Below are positions 11,564 through 23,925 of a stretch of DNA of 64,000 nucleotides, in pieces (the first letter of the stretch is position 1; every line of letters starts with the position of its first letter). The notes under the pieces were generated by a model that did no database searches, was not told the DNA's origin, and worked only from the letters and a program-made list of their open reading frames with translations. The stretch is from Toxorhynchites rutilus septentrionalis (lineage: Eukaryota; Arthropoda; Insecta; Diptera; Culicidae). Position numbers and translations under genes: made by a program. The stretch lies in assembly GCF_029784135.1 (NCBI RefSeq), contig NC_073746.1, positions 6,989,136 to 7,053,135 on the forward strand, written 5' to 3'.

Positions 11564-13138
11564 TTAGACATCAAGAGAGATAATCATTGCAAGGAGGGGC
11601 CATGTTTGCATCAATTGCTGTAAAATTGTCTTTAATACTGGAAGCATTGAGATGACAAGGGTTCTGATGGAGTCGGAAACATTAAAACACTTGAAGATTT
11701 GATCCAAAAGGTCAGACAACTTTATAAATCCCGATTGGGAAGTTGAGCTGGACGGAAAAACAGGGACAGTTGGGGTTTTTGATGTCCCCTGGAGTGCTGG
11801 GTCGCTCGAAGGTGAACTATTCCCACGGAAGCCAGGAGGAACCTGATTTTGCTTGTCCGCTGCACTCGATTTTTTAGGCAAGCTAACTGGGGGTATCACC
11901 GGGGGGACTTGTTCTTGAACTTTGGGAGTGGTCACATTTTTGCGCCGGGGATTCCCTTTGAAAATAAACGGTGTGCCCCCGCTAGCTGTGTCCGCTTCCA
12001 TTTCATCAACTGGCAACGTGGAAAAGCTATTGTGTGTTGAGATTGGTTGTTGTTGTTGTTGGGCCAGTGGAGAAGCGCCCTTTAAAATTTCCGCAAAAGT
12101 GCATTTCGAGCGTTCCTTTAAAGAGCGCTTCTGTTTCTCCCAGCGACTCTTGTAAGTTTCACAAGCTGAGAGCGCGTGTGGGGATCCTCCGCAGTATGGA
12201 CACTTATGCTCAGTCGCACTGCAGGATTTCCCCTCATGTTGCTCTCCGCAAGTGGCACAGCGCTCCTTGTTGGCACAATAATCTGAAGTGTGACCAACTG
12301 ACTTGCATTTGTTGCAAGTCATGGGCTTTGGCACGAAGAGTCGCACAGGTAGTCTCAATTTGTCCACCATAACGTAGTCAGGGAGGGCGGCACCAGCAAA
12401 GGTGACTCGAAACGAGTCTGACGGCGTAAATTTAGTTTGGTCCCCATCATGGGAGAGTTTCCCGAGTTGGCGACAGTCCAAGATCTTTACTTCCATTGAG
12501 GGAAGCTTCTTGAACTTGCCTTTTCCTTCTTTTTTTATTTGTTCGCTCGTCAGACCCGTTTCAGTTATCACCCCCTCAATTTCTACGTTATGGGAGGGTA
12601 TAAATGTTCTATATTCGAGAGTGAAGTGTTGGTCAGCAACAATCTCGTTTGCGTGTTTCCGTTCATTCACGACAACCCGCAATTTGTTCGGTCTAACCCT
12701 GCGAATTTCAGATACAGAAGTGTATCTGGCCAGATCTTTCATGATCTGAATCACGTTAAGGCTTTTTCCTTTTGGTTTTGGCCGGAGGAAAACAACCCAC
12801 GGGCCAGTTCCAGGTGCATCTTCTGGATAAACTCTGACACGTGGAGCGGAAACAACAGAGGGAGAAGACGAGGACGAGGACGAGGACGAGGATTGGGTTG
12901 GATCTGAAACATCAGAAGGGTGAAGCGAAATCGATGATGGGAGAGGGGGAGTGGAAGTAACAGTCGGTTCAGAAGGGAGGCTTGCTATTTTCTTAGAGGG
13001 GGGCTTGGAAGGATGAGCAGATTCGTCCCCAGAAGAATTATCTTCTTTTTGAGGGACTCGTTTATGTTTTTTCCCAGATCTTAAATGGGATTCATTATCG
13101 GAGATCTCCATCTCTGGAGATCCTCCACTATCCTCCAT
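11564..13138 (-). CDS. LINE ORF1, gag-like nucleic-acid-binding protein
   Basis: An open 524-residue frame. The N-terminal ~170 residues are acidic, then Ser/Pro-rich. The middle resembles the RRM-like part of LINE ORF1 proteins. Three zinc knuckles follow at about residues 270-320: CNKCKSVGHTSDYC, CATCGEQHEGKSC and CPYCGGSPHALSAC. The C-terminal third is Pro/Ser/Gln-rich. ORF1 proteins coat the element RNA and assist target-primed reverse transcription. The stop overlaps the ORF2 start by 11 bases (11564-11574), which suggests translational coupling. The frame has no break, unlike ORF2. Confidence 0.85.
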   Translation of the reverse strand: MEDSGGSPEMEISDNESHLRSGKKHKRVPQKEDNSSGDESAHPSKPPSKKIASLPSEPTVTSTPPLPSSISLHPSDVSDPTQSSSSSSSSSSPSVVSAPRVRVYPEDAPGTGPWVVFLRPKPKGKSLNVIQIMKDLARYTSVSEIRRVRPNKLRVVVNERKHANEIVADQHFTLEYRTFIPSHNVEIEGVITETGLTSEQIKKEGKGKFKKLPSMEVKILDCRQLGKLSHDGDQTKFTPSDSFRVTFAGAALPDYVMVDKLRLPVRLFVPKPMTCNKCKSVGHTSDYCANKERCATCGEQHEGKSCSATEHKCPYCGGSPHALSACETYKSRWEKQKRSLKERSKCTFAEILKGASPLAQQQQQPISTHNSFSTLPVDEMEADTASGGTPFIFKGNPRRKNVTTPKVQEQVPPVIPPVSLPKKSSAADKQNQVPPGFRGNSSPSSDPALQGTSKTPTVPVFPSSSTSQSGFIKLSDLLDQIFKCFNVSDSIRTLVISMLPVLKTILQQLMQTWPLLAMIISLDV

Positions 13139-13654
13139 CTTACAAAAATTTCTGTCTTATTTCTAATATATTATTGATTTTAACAATAAACTCGAAAAAA
13201 AAATTACAAAACAAAAATAAATTATGATAATAATATTAAACAATGAACAAATGAGTTGAATAATAATATTAATATTAAATATGTGTACCTTAAAATAAAA
13301 GTTGTTCCGATACTGCGCTCTACTGCCCTAACCAGGGAGAGACAGAGGCTACGCGCTATGGATCAACACAATAGCGCAAGAATAGCTCACACGGTCACGT
13401 GATGATAATTCCCGTTAACGACAGCCACACGATGGCGATCCCGTTATGCCGATGTTCAACAGCCGCCAAGGGCTGCAAGCTGCAAGAGCGCTGCTTCCTT
13501 TGTTCCACTTCACAAAAGGTCAATTCGAAAGCGGACAGCAATGACCTTCATTCGTACACTATACCAATCGCACAATAGTAAAAGTGGCAACGCACAATAA
13601 CAACACTGAACTTTACTCGTCAAGAGTTGGATAGCGAATGAACATGACACATTA

Positions 13655-14289
13655 TGTATCATTCGATTTTGATCGAAATCCAAACACTGCTTCGAACAGA
13701 TTAGGAATGCAAGAGATAATGGCAATTCCACGATAATTAAGTACGTCAGATTTAGTCTTTTCATTTTCGTTTTCGTAGTCGTTTCGTTCCAGTAAAAATG
13801 AAAAGTAGTCCCGATCGCGATTTTCTTCGGAAAATGTGGTATATACTTCCTGAAAGAAATTTGCAGAGATTACAAATTTCGTTCGAAGAATTTCCTACAT
13901 CCTCATCGAGACGCATCTGCGATGGAAAGTTATTGCTTTTGAGCTATACGTAATTGAAAAAAATTGACTTCATTTTCAACCTTTCTAGTGTACTCTTCGT
14001 GTGTACTTTTAATGGCAAAATTTAGTTCTTGAGAAATATTCTGATCTTCCAACAAATTTTGATTACTTTTGTCTATTTTGCATTTACTTTTGTGTGTTTC
14101 TGATTTCTATTCTTGAAATTTCTTATTTGAGTATTATCCCAAATAGGATATTTGCTGTAGAGACGAATGAACTCCCAGAGTTTAAAGTCTCTCTAATTCA
14201 ACATCGTCATCAGGATATTTGCTGGTTTAATTTCTTTGTCTTCTTTTCTTCGGCTCAAATTCTGATATTATGTTATTCAGAATTTCGCG
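13655..14289. other. No recognisable gene
   Basis: Unannotated AT-rich DNA upstream of the LINE insertion point. The minus strand may be a continuation of the LINE relic at 14290-14945 but is too decayed to be certain. Confidence 0.3.
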
Positions 14290-14945
14290 AAGAATATGTA
14301 CGAATAAGTTGACATCTCATTCGCTGTTTAATAAAGTATGCCATTCTATGACTTGTAGGCTACATTTGATTGCTTCAAAGTTCTTCTTGTTGTATTCCAG
14401 CACCTCTTCGTACTCCCAGTCGATGGGCAATTGTCTGTTATGTATAAAGATTAAGTATTCAATTGCTGTGTGAAATTTTTCATTTTTCCAAAGTGGAGTC
14501 ATGGACTCATTCACACAAAAATCGTCGGTGATGTTAGTAAATAATAGGTCTAAATAATAATTTTGGGAATGTTTTACTTGATTTATTTGGTTAAGATCGA
14601 GATGTGCAATTTCGTCAAATATAGATGTAGGGTTTCATTTTCCCCAACGACTGGAAGTAGAATGCATTCATTATCGTTATCGAGAATGAATTCTACTTTA
14701 TTTTGATTGATGTGGTCATAGATATGCAATTTCTCTTCTGGTTCTAGTTTTTCTGTAATTCGATTTGCCGTTTGAAGCCGTTCATACGACTTTTTATTTG
14801 CATGTTCGGGTGGGAAATAAACGGTAGCAAATATGTGTACTTTGCCAGCTATAGATAATTTTGCCCAAACATGCTCAAATTCTTTATGTTTTTCGGTTAA
14901 AAGTTCTTCAGAAGAGAAATTTGCATTAATGGCAATCAGGACATG
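14290..14945 (-). pseudogene. Decayed LINE endonuclease fragment
   Basis: In broken minus-strand frames one sees LIAINANFSSEELL, then VHIFATVYFPPEHANKK and a partly kept FNQNKVEFIL/VVGENET pattern. This is the order of an APE-like endonuclease domain (VYFPP then GDFN). Several stops and shifts occur. No RT follows, so it is a 5'-region relic. Confidence 0.5.
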
Positions 14946-15320
14946 AATCAGTTACGATCCATCCGATATCGACTCCATACGGTCAAAAATAGATAGCTGA
15001 ACTGAATCAGTTACAGTTATTCAGTAAAGTTCAGTTTAAGGTATGACATTTTTTTTTTAAATTTAACTTCATTTTAAAAAGGAACCCAATACAAAATGTT
15101 TTCCATTTTCTATGTTCCATGATAGGTACCTATATTGATATTTAAGCATAAATAGAACATTCAGTCTGTGTCTATCTAGGCGTATCCCTTGGCAACGATC
15201 TAAAATAAACAAAAAGGAAAACAGCATATCGAAGTCACCGTTGAATTCTGTAGTCTTCCAACAATTACATTCTAGTTGGCATTCTTATTGTTAAAAACAA
15301 GTTATTTAAAAAAAAGAATT

Positions 15321-16895
<1,575 letters not shown>

Positions 16896-17418
16896 CTTCA
16901 ATAATCAACAAGTGCTTCATACAAATTTCCTAGATTACTGAAGAACACCTCAAAGAATTATATGTTAAACCGTTTCCTCCGACAACTTATGTTGTTAAAT
17001 CGATCAATGGAATCGTTCGGAACCTCAAGATATAACGCAAATAAAATGAATTATTGTGCTTTATATTTAAATTTGTATGTCCTTTTTTTTGGTTTACTTC
17101 GCTTATGATAGTGATGGTTTTACATATGTTGTTTTGTTTCCAAGGAAATACTAATAAAAATGTGTTGTATCTTCAATGCTGCGTTAATTATATTTATACC
17201 TAGTCGTACCGAGATATATATAATTTTCGCTTTTGTAAAGAAATGTGTGAATATCCATGAGAGTCACATTTCCTCAATATATTTGTTTAAATCAAATCAC
17301 TAATGTGTACCGTTAAACGTAAGTGCGTATAAGCATTACATATTTTGCTTCCACCCATGAGTTGGGCTGATTGGGAATATGACTTACTTCCTGCTGCTGC
17401 AATGATTTTAATGGCCTT

Positions 17419-17735
17419 CTACTTCTCGGAACCTTCTACGCCCGCCTGCTGCATCAGATCTGCAATACTCTTTTCAAGATCGTCTATCCTGGAACCCATG
17501 TCATCGATGCGTGTTATGATTTGATCCGACATCGTCTGGAACTTGTCCTGGACATTCTGCAGCAAACTTTGAACCTGCGGAAGAATTATATTCGAAAACG
17601 ATATTTTTGATTTTTAGTGAGCTGATGTTCACTTACGTAGATCGTCAGTTCCTGCATATTCTTCGGATCGACATTGCTACCAAGAGAATAGTTCTGTTCT
17701 CCGTCGCTGTCGATTTCAGATTTCATCTCAGCCAT
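17419..17735 (-). CDS. HSBP1: Heat shock factor-binding protein 1
   Basis: Two exons on the minus strand: 17637-17735 (33 codons, donor GTAAGT) and 17419-17574 (51 codons plus stop), phase 0, giving 84 aa. The core, [20 protein letters not shown] then [18 protein letters not shown], is nearly identical to HSBP1 throughout animals. It forms a trimeric coiled coil that binds the heptad repeats of HSF1 and damps the heat-shock response; it also affects WASH-complex assembly. The N-terminal [19 protein letters not shown] is lineage-specific and acidic, as usual in this family. The gene converges on the BAR-domain gene, their stops being about 520 bp apart. Confidence 0.95.
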
Positions 17736-18005
17736 CTCAAAAATTTAATACGCCTCACTGCCGGAATCCTTAATATCGAACCTTTGTCGTCCGCGAACTG
17801 TATCTGAATGATTTCCCTACAATATTCCACTTGGACCCTTGCGAAGAAAACGTTACCTACCTATTTTCTTGTAGATATGTGTGTTCGATGAATAGTATCC
17901 CAGTTTATTCCTAAACACAATAATCCTTTGTTGCTTAGGAGATTTTTGCAAACTGTTTTGTTGGGAGGAGAACTGTCTGGCTTGATTCTGATTTTTGAGT
18001 TGTAG

Positions 18006-18167
18006 ATGGATTCTGCAGAGACAGAGGAACAGTTGTACCAGGACACTGACATGTGTGATTTGAACCCATACAGTTTGAAGTACAATGATACAAACTCGAA
18101 TTCGTACGCCACCATGCAGATCCCTACCCTTCTTTTGGAAAACAAGCTTTCGGAACATTCTATTTAG
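18006..18167 (+). CDS. Hypothetical 53-residue protein, divergent from HSBP1
   Basis: ATG at 18006 is preceded by TTTTTGAGTTGTAG, which could be a splice acceptor, so this may be a last exon rather than a whole gene. The product is acidic at the N-terminus (MDSAETEEQLYQDTDMCD) and Tyr/Asn-rich in the middle, and ends KLSEHSI. Codon content is less AT-biased than the flanks. It lies 270 bp from the HSBP1 start in head-to-head orientation. I recognise no family. A chance ORF is possible. Confidence 0.3.
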   Translation: MDSAETEEQLYQDTDMCDLNPYSLKYNDTNSNSYATMQIPTLLLENKLSEHSI

Positions 18168-18419
18168 ATGAAGTCATGAAAGTCAAAAGGTTTGCTGTCA
18201 GTTTTCAGAATAATAGTTTTTATTTCTCGAACAAAGGCGAATGTATGAAAGTTGACTCACACTCATATTTGCACGGTAATTGAAATGATTTGAATTCAAT
18301 TCCAAAAGTGTCGATCGATTTTATGATTTAATATTTTTCATGTTAAACTTTTTTCAACTCCTTCCAGACCTACGAGATTTTTGGTATATTCGGGAGGAAT
18401 GTTCATCATTTCATCCATC

Positions 18420-19170
18420 AAGTGGTTTTCGAGCAATTAACGGATCCCTTTGCGGAAATAATCGGCAGGTCTGTCGGCTAACCACGAATCGATCCAATTT
18501 TTGACTTCATCAAAATTGGAGAAGTGCTGACCATGGCCAGGCCATGTTGCATCGACCAAAGAAGGTAGTAATCGGACGGAGCAATGTCTGGAGAATACGG
18601 AAGGTGAGATAGGATTTCCCATTTCAGCGTTTCCAAGTATGTTTTGACCGATTGCGAGACATGCAGTCGAGAATCGTCGTGCTGCAAAATAACTTTATCA
18701 ATTGTCATCGGGAGAGGTCCCCCGTAATGGTTTCATTCGGTTTTAGCAGGTCTTAATACACCACACTCAACTGGTCCCACCAAATAGACAGCATATAATC
18801 GCGACAAAACCCTTTCTTTTATGCCATTGGAGTAGTTGTTCACACGTGAAAACGATCGGATATGGTTTGCTGAGCTATTCCAAGTGTATCTGCAAGTTTT
18901 TGTTGTGTTTGTGACGAGTCTTAATCGTGTAAAGCCTCCAATTTTTCATCTTCAAACTTTTTTGGCGATCCGGAACGTTCTTCGTCTTCCAAGTCCAAAT
19001 TACCACTTTTAAACACGTCTGACACATTCGCTCAGTAGGAGCATGGTCACCATAAACTTCCACCAAAATTCGATGACTTCCCGCAGCATTTTTCTTCATT
19101 TTGAAGTAATGAAGTAACACTCCCCGCAAAAACACTTTCGTTGGTACGAAATTCGACATATTCGAAGTGG
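18420..19170 (-). pseudogene. Mariner-like transposase relic
   Basis: Minus-strand frames show the N-terminal helix-turn-helix region (FVPTKVFLRGVLLHYFKMKK, then HRILVEVYGDHAPTERMC) and the C-terminal catalytic region (VILQHDDSRLHVSQS, then LSHLPYSPDIAPSDYYL). The PYSPDLAPSDYHLF-type motif is diagnostic for mariner. Several frameshifts and stops separate the blocks and the third catalytic acid is in a shifted frame. I could not fix the TIRs. Confidence 0.8.
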
Positions 19171-19259
19171 CAAAAACCTATGTTGTTTACGCTTTAACTT
19201 TTTGACATATACTGAAAAAGACGCGCAATGACAGTAGAATTCCAACGATTTTCTGGAGA

Positions 19260-19830
19260 TTTGATTCACTGGAATAATAATCAAGTTACGCAATCTGTTG
19301 TAAAACCGAAGAAACTTACCGGTAAACCTAATAATTAAATCTAAAACATATCCTAAAGATACTTACATTCTAGCTTACTACTACCAGGAAAACCTAAAGA
19401 TAACCTAATTTCTACTCTAGTATATATATGGAGAAAACGATTTGTTCCTGCTCTTGAAATTAGAAGTAATTAAAAAACGGACTAAACGTGAGTAAAAATT
19501 TGAAGAAAAACAAAAACATACAAAATTATTGATAATGAACTTAAAGCTAGAACTTATAAATAATTGTTTCTTTCATGCAACTTCATGCAATTGTGTAACT
19601 AATATTATAAACAAATGTAAAATTCACAGGAACATTATAATTTACTCTACGAACTTTAAAAACATCGAGTTCTGCAATTTTATCTACGGAAGAGAACTCC
19701 CTTTTGTTGTTACCATTTGTAACATGTATTGATCAAATATATTCGGCAATAACATTCCAAGCAAATATTCAATTTTTCGATGCCTAAAATGTTTTTTCGG
19801 CCTGTTTATTAAACCTGTCGCAGACCTTGA
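19260..19830. other. No recognisable feature
   Basis: AT-rich sequence with stop-rich frames. Nothing matches other parts of the window. Confidence 0.4.
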
Positions 19831-19924
19831 AAGCAGCCACCATAAAAAAGGGCAAGCAATGAATAATGAACAAGGAAATTCGAACCGGAACAATCGACAT
19901 GGACTCACGCGACGAAAACGGACT

Positions 19925-20200
19925 ATGGATTGGGACTCGGGACGTTTAACTGCCGATCTCGCATCTTCCAAGGAATCACTCGAGTGATCTCTGGCGTATT
20001 GAAAAGCCGCAAGTTCGACGTCGTAGCGCTGCAGGAAATGTGCTGGAAGGGCTCAACGGAACGTACGTTTAGGGATAGTCACACCATCTGCTAGAGCTGC
20101 GACAACACACACGAGCTGGACACAGCTTTCATAGTTATGGGCAAGATGCGAATGCGGGTGATTGGGTCGCTTTAGATCGCGTGTTTTTTGATGTTTCATT
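19925..20200 (+). pseudogene. LINE endonuclease N-terminal fragment
   Basis: The plus strand encodes LGTFNCRSRIFQG, then SRKFDVVALQEMCWKG, the start of an APE endonuclease domain of a non-LTR element. It stops within about 90 codons. A related LINE RT fragment lies at 27620-27950. Confidence 0.6.
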
Positions 20201-20302
20201 CCACTCCTTTCTACATGTAAACATCACAGCACAAGGATGCCAGACATGATAAGGGGCTGTCCACATACCACGTGGACAACTTTAGGGGGGGTAGGGGTTA
20301 CG

Positions 20303-20646
20303 AAAATGTTAATTTAATAATTATATATAAAATCGCGTTTTTACATTTTATGCGATTTCAAATATACACGATACATACTTTGATTGATATTATATGCGAT
20401 TATGATTTATTCTGATTTCTTGTAAGACTTAGTACGTGCCCAATTATACGATTTAATGTTTGCTGGGTATTCATGAATATACCCAGCAAACATTAAATCG
20501 TATAATTTTGCACGTGCCAAGTCTTACAAGAAATCCGAATAAATCATGATCGCATATAATATCAATCAAATTATGTATCATGTATATTTGAAATCGCATA
20601 AAATGTAAAAACTCGATTTTATATACCATTATCAAATTAAGTCGCA
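20303..20646. repeat. Large foldback palindrome
   Basis: Two arms of about 165 bp (20303-20467 and 20482-20646) are inverted copies with few differences. A 14-base spacer, itself palindromic (TATTCATGAATATA), separates them. The inner ends of both arms are CGATTTAATGTTTGCTGGG. It would form a cruciform or a very long hairpin RNA. Confidence 0.85.
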
Positions 20647-21445
20647 TATCGGTATAATAAACATCAATTTTATGATGTACATTGTCGTAAAATATATTTA
20701 ATCCGCATCATATGCGTATATTACGCTGATGCAGTTTGTGTGTCGTATAAGCGTATAATTTAAATCGATTCAGTACTGTAGTAATTCGTGTTGCATGCTG
20801 AAGAAAATCATGAAACAGTAAATCATATTAGATCCTAATAAAGAACATATTACATCATATTGAAATGTCAATGAAATGCTGATGCACGCGGAAGTTTTAA
20901 CCGCTGTTGAATTAAATTTCAGATAGCCGCGCGAGATAGCTGGTGGATGATAATCCAGACGACCGGAGTTCGAACCCACATCGGAGCAGTTTTCACCAAA
21001 CATCAATCTGTGTCATTTTGAACATTCATATTCCACGCCCAACATAAGTCAATCAATCAATTAGTATTTCTACGAACATAAATACTCATATATAAAAATG
21101 GCGATTCGTGAGGTTATAATAAACATTTAACGAAAATATTTTGCGCCATTTGTTTTGTTTCTATGTCTGTAATAAATCGTATATGAGTATGGCAAAAGTC
21201 GTATTTGGTGCTTTGACAATTCATGAATATATTCATATTAGATCGCAATTCAATTTCAACATAATCGCTATTATAGCCGGTCAAAGTTGCATATTCATCC
21301 AAACAAATTCGGTAAGCATTTGCTATGTATGTATATGGCCTCCACTTTTGCATGCATATGCCAGTTAGGCGCATTATATGCCAACCAAATTTTAGGGCAT
21401 ATGATGATATATATACGCTTGTTGTGCGATTTAATGTTTGCTGGG
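20482..21445 (+). mobile_element. TIR element with CCCAGCAAACATTAAATCG ends
   Basis: A 964-bp unit begins CCCAGCAAACATTAAATCG at 20482 and ends with its reverse complement at 21427-21445. Its first 165 bp form the right arm of the palindrome, implying a second, inverted copy abutting on the left. At 20935-21000 it holds a tRNA-like stretch (TAGCTGGTGG..., then GAGTTCGAACCC, a good B box). The block 20885-21310 recurs at 27940-28380. No transposase is present. Confidence 0.65.
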
Positions 21446-21582
21446 AAATCACCTTATGAGATTCGAACCGAAGTACCTCTGCAACATGGGTGTCTCTCTA
21501 TTGTGCCTTTGCTATCTGGACCACTGTTGATATAGATAAATTAATTAAAAATAGTGCTGTTTCAACAACCGTTCAGATACCT

Positions 21583-21645
21583 TACAAGGTTTTTTTTCGG
21601 TGATTTATGATCTTCTTATGTATCACCGAAAAAAACCTTGTTTTG
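21583..21645. repeat. Short perfect hairpin
   Basis: CAAGGTTTTTTTTCGGTGAT and its inverse ATCACCGAAAAAAACCTTG flank a loop of about 17 bases. Possibly a remnant of a small foldback element; no independent sign of function. Confidence 0.6.
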
Positions 21646-21649
21646 TAAG

Positions 21650-22485
21650 TAACTTGTTAAGTAACTGGTCTGGAAGCATATTTTTCGCCTAAAATTTCCA
21701 CTTTTTAAAGTTTTTTTTTTCAACTCTGTTGATCATCCATGTTACGTTTATTTTGAAACAAACACTTGCAGCCAGATATCCAACGCTCAATGTTTGTTTT
21801 GTTTTATCCTAATGCTTGTAAACATTATATGGTAGCACTAAATGTGCATATAGCACTTTCGTTAATGTTAATATGCATTAATAATGTTGATATAAGGCCT
21901 ATAAGCATCGAAAAAGCAGATATACTGCCATTTGGCATTAGAGATGCTGAATTAGTGCTACTAAACGTTAATACTTATGGTTACTTGAGTTTACAGGTCT
22001 GTCCAACTGGATACACCGCCGACCCGCCGTCGGAAGCGGCGGTGTCTCGCACGCAAACCTGGGATCCACTGATTGCCCGGTTAGTTTGAAACATAGGATA
22101 CGATCCTTTAGCAATGTCCGATCGAGCTCTAGCGAGCGTCAGACGGTATACGTCTGCCCGGGGCGTTACGTTTGCCCAGGGCGATACGTTTGCCCGGTTA
22201 ATTCTTGTTTTGAAATACAATACCGCGCCACAATATTTATAGCCTACTACACTTTTTATGAGTGGTGGTTTCTGTTGCAGTCGTTTTCTCCTGCGCTTTA
22301 TTCCGGGAATCACTGGATAGATGCCGAATTAGAGGTGACTTACTGTACTACATTGATTCAAATTATCCCTCAAGCCCTCAATTCAACCCTGTAAATTTGA
22401 AATATTTCCAACAAGCCTTTTTGTTTACAATAACAAAATAAATTATTTCAAGGCATGGTAAACAGAATTGCGTCATTTTTGTGAT
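21650..22485. other. Intergenic, short local repeats only
   Basis: Contains a hairpin around 22014-22045 (CACCGCCG...CGGCGGTG) and three tandem TACGTTTGCCCGG-like words at 22150-22200. No gene is supported. Confidence 0.4.
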
Positions 22486-23662
22486 ATGTACTGCTGGGTA
22501 ATAGTTTATATTTCCGTTTTAAAAATATATTTAAATTACACTTTTTTTTTCTTCTATTCAAGGGCGCAAACAGCCATGGACAGCTGGGCTTGGGCTTCTG
22601 TTCGGAGATGTGCGCAAAGCCGCAACAGGTAGAATGTTTACCGTTTGAGCTGCACACTGTTCGGACCGTCAGTGGGGGAGGCGGTCACACGTTGGTTAGC
22701 ACCAATAATGGTGATCTGTTCGGTTGCGGATGGAACAACCGAGGCCAGCTTGGACTGGGGCACACCGAAGATGTTCATCGCTTCGCTCTGGTTGGAAGTT
22801 ACAATTTTGACAACGTCACATGTGGCTGGGACGTTTCCGGTGCGTTAACCGTCGATGGAGACGTATATTTGTGGGGATCGAATGTGTGGCAGCAAGTAGC
22901 AGACAAAAGCTTAAAGTATGTTTCGAGGCCTGCAAAGTTCGAGTTGCCTGGCCAGATGAAAGCGAAAACGATTCACTTCGGATTGAGGCACACTTGTATT
23001 CTATCCGACAATGGAACCATATTTCTTTTCGGCAGGGCCAAATGGTTAGCGAAAGATAATTTCCAAAGCATCTTGCATGGGGGAATTGAAATGTATTACC
23101 TGATGTATCCAGAGGGAATAGTTGACGTTGTGAGTGGAGAAAATCATTTAGTAATTAAGTTGGAACAAAACATAATTATGTGCATAGGGGACAATAAATT
23201 TGGGCAGAGTCCAAGCGGGCTTGACCTGAATCCTAACAAATTAGAGGTAGTTCAACTGAAATCGGGTTGGGCTCATTCCGGATATTCCACCAGTAATGGC
23301 AGTGTGTATCTGTGGGGACGTAATAATCACGGGCAACTGGGCGTTCCGCTTGCAGAAAGGCCTAATGAGGTGATATTGTTGAAGTTGAACGGCAGGGTTA
23401 TGAAATTTTGCCTAGGTTCTCAGCACGGAATAGCTTTAGCCACGGATGGTGTGTACACGTGGGGTTGGAATGAGCATGGAAACTGCGGAACAGGAGGCGA
23501 TGAGAATGTGTAGGTTTTTCGAAATGTTGAAATCGTACCGTAGATTAAATAATTGTGAATTGTTTCCTTTTCAGCTTGATCCCAACTAGGGTGGATGGAA
23601 TAGGGAAGATTGATGAGATTGCGGCTGGAGCTGGCTTTTGCATTGTTTTACGAAAAATGTAA
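22486..23662 (+). CDS. RCC1-repeat protein, SERGEF (DelGEF) type
   Basis: Proposed exons: 22486-22497, 22563-23509 and 23575-23662, 348 aa. Exon 2 starts after a TTTTTTTTCTTCTATTCAAG tract and encodes GANSHGQLGLGF. The preceding exon is inferred to be only ATG TAC TGC TGG, which gives MYCWGANSHGQLGLG as in this family. Exon 3 joins in phase 2 and ends AGAGFCIVLRKM. Five to six RCC1 blades are visible: GGGGHTLVSTNNGDLFGCG, NNRGQLGLGHTEDV, CGWDVSGAL, GSVYLWGRNNHGQLG and GVYTWGWNEHGNCG. The blade order and the YTWGWNEHG..G motif match vertebrate SERGEF, which binds exocyst components and influences secretion; GEF activity is unproven. At 348 residues it lacks the C-terminal tail of the human protein. 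An AATAAA overlaps the stop region. Confidence 0.85.
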
Positions 23663-23925
23663 TAAAAATGTTATGCTACAGCCTTGTGTTTGGATAAACG
23701 ACTTATTAATGAACTATATGCTCCTTTATAAAGAAGTGGAAATTTTCCGAACGAAATTTGTAAATGTCTTCGATGAAGTCTGTGCTCTGTTTCGATAGAA
23801 TATACCGTCAATCGCAAAATAGAATGTACACATGCTACTTCACGATACACTCCCTTTATTCCGTGCGGAATTATATGTTTATACTAGCTGTACCCTGCCA
23901 CGCTTTGCTGTGGCACATTGTGGTA

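Larger units (their letters stand above)
4766..11574 (-). pseudogene. LINE ORF2: endonuclease, reverse transcriptase, RNase H; interrupted
   Basis: ORF2 starts at 11574 with an APE-type endonuclease (VFQWNCRSLIPKLDTF; GGVLLGINKCHSF). It breaks at 11334, where the HINE-like element is inserted, and resumes at 8205 with RIDLPPIGG and LILGDFNSHGTAWEE. A one-base loss in an A run near 7410 shifts the frame. From 7387 a long frame carries the RT (GLPQGSCLSPLLYN; LADDGVVSVVG) and an RNase H domain (YFTDGSSMN; YIAELAAIYWAL; VTDSLSS; VPSYCSIPGNERAD), ending with a CVCGQGYHDIEHVVWSC knuckle. In the last RNase H motif the usual His is Tyr (SYC). Catalytic RT aspartates are kept. Confidence 0.88.
4411..13642 (-). 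mobile_element. Full-length LINE with RNase H (I/LOA-type), split by a nested element
   Basis: The element reads on the minus strand from 13642 to a poly(A) at 4411-4425. It is flanked by a 12-bp direct repeat, CATGACACATTA, at 4399-4410 and 13643-13654, so both ends are intact. It has a 5' UTR of about 500 bp, ORF1 (11564-13138), ORF2 (endonuclease, RT, RNase H) and a 3' UTR of about 340 bp. Without the 3129-bp insertion at 8206-11334 it is about 6.1 kb. An RNase H domain after the RT excludes the jockey clade and fits the I or LOA clades; I cannot decide between those. The inserted element and a frameshift near 7390 disable ORF2. Confidence 0.88.

Noticed and set aside
11849..12907. Plus-strand frames opposite LINE ORF1
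   Set aside because: Antisense to the zinc-knuckle protein; the Arg/Gly tail is the inverse of a Ser run.
17853..18158. Two overlapping minus-strand frames of 94-101 codons upstream of HSBP1
   Set aside because: Composition is non-coding-like and they overlap the better plus-strand frame; they probably cover the HSBP1 upstream region.
21981..22313. 110-codon minus-strand frame near 22 kb
   Set aside because: It reads through three tandem GTTTGCCCGG words and a hairpin; no domain or splice context.
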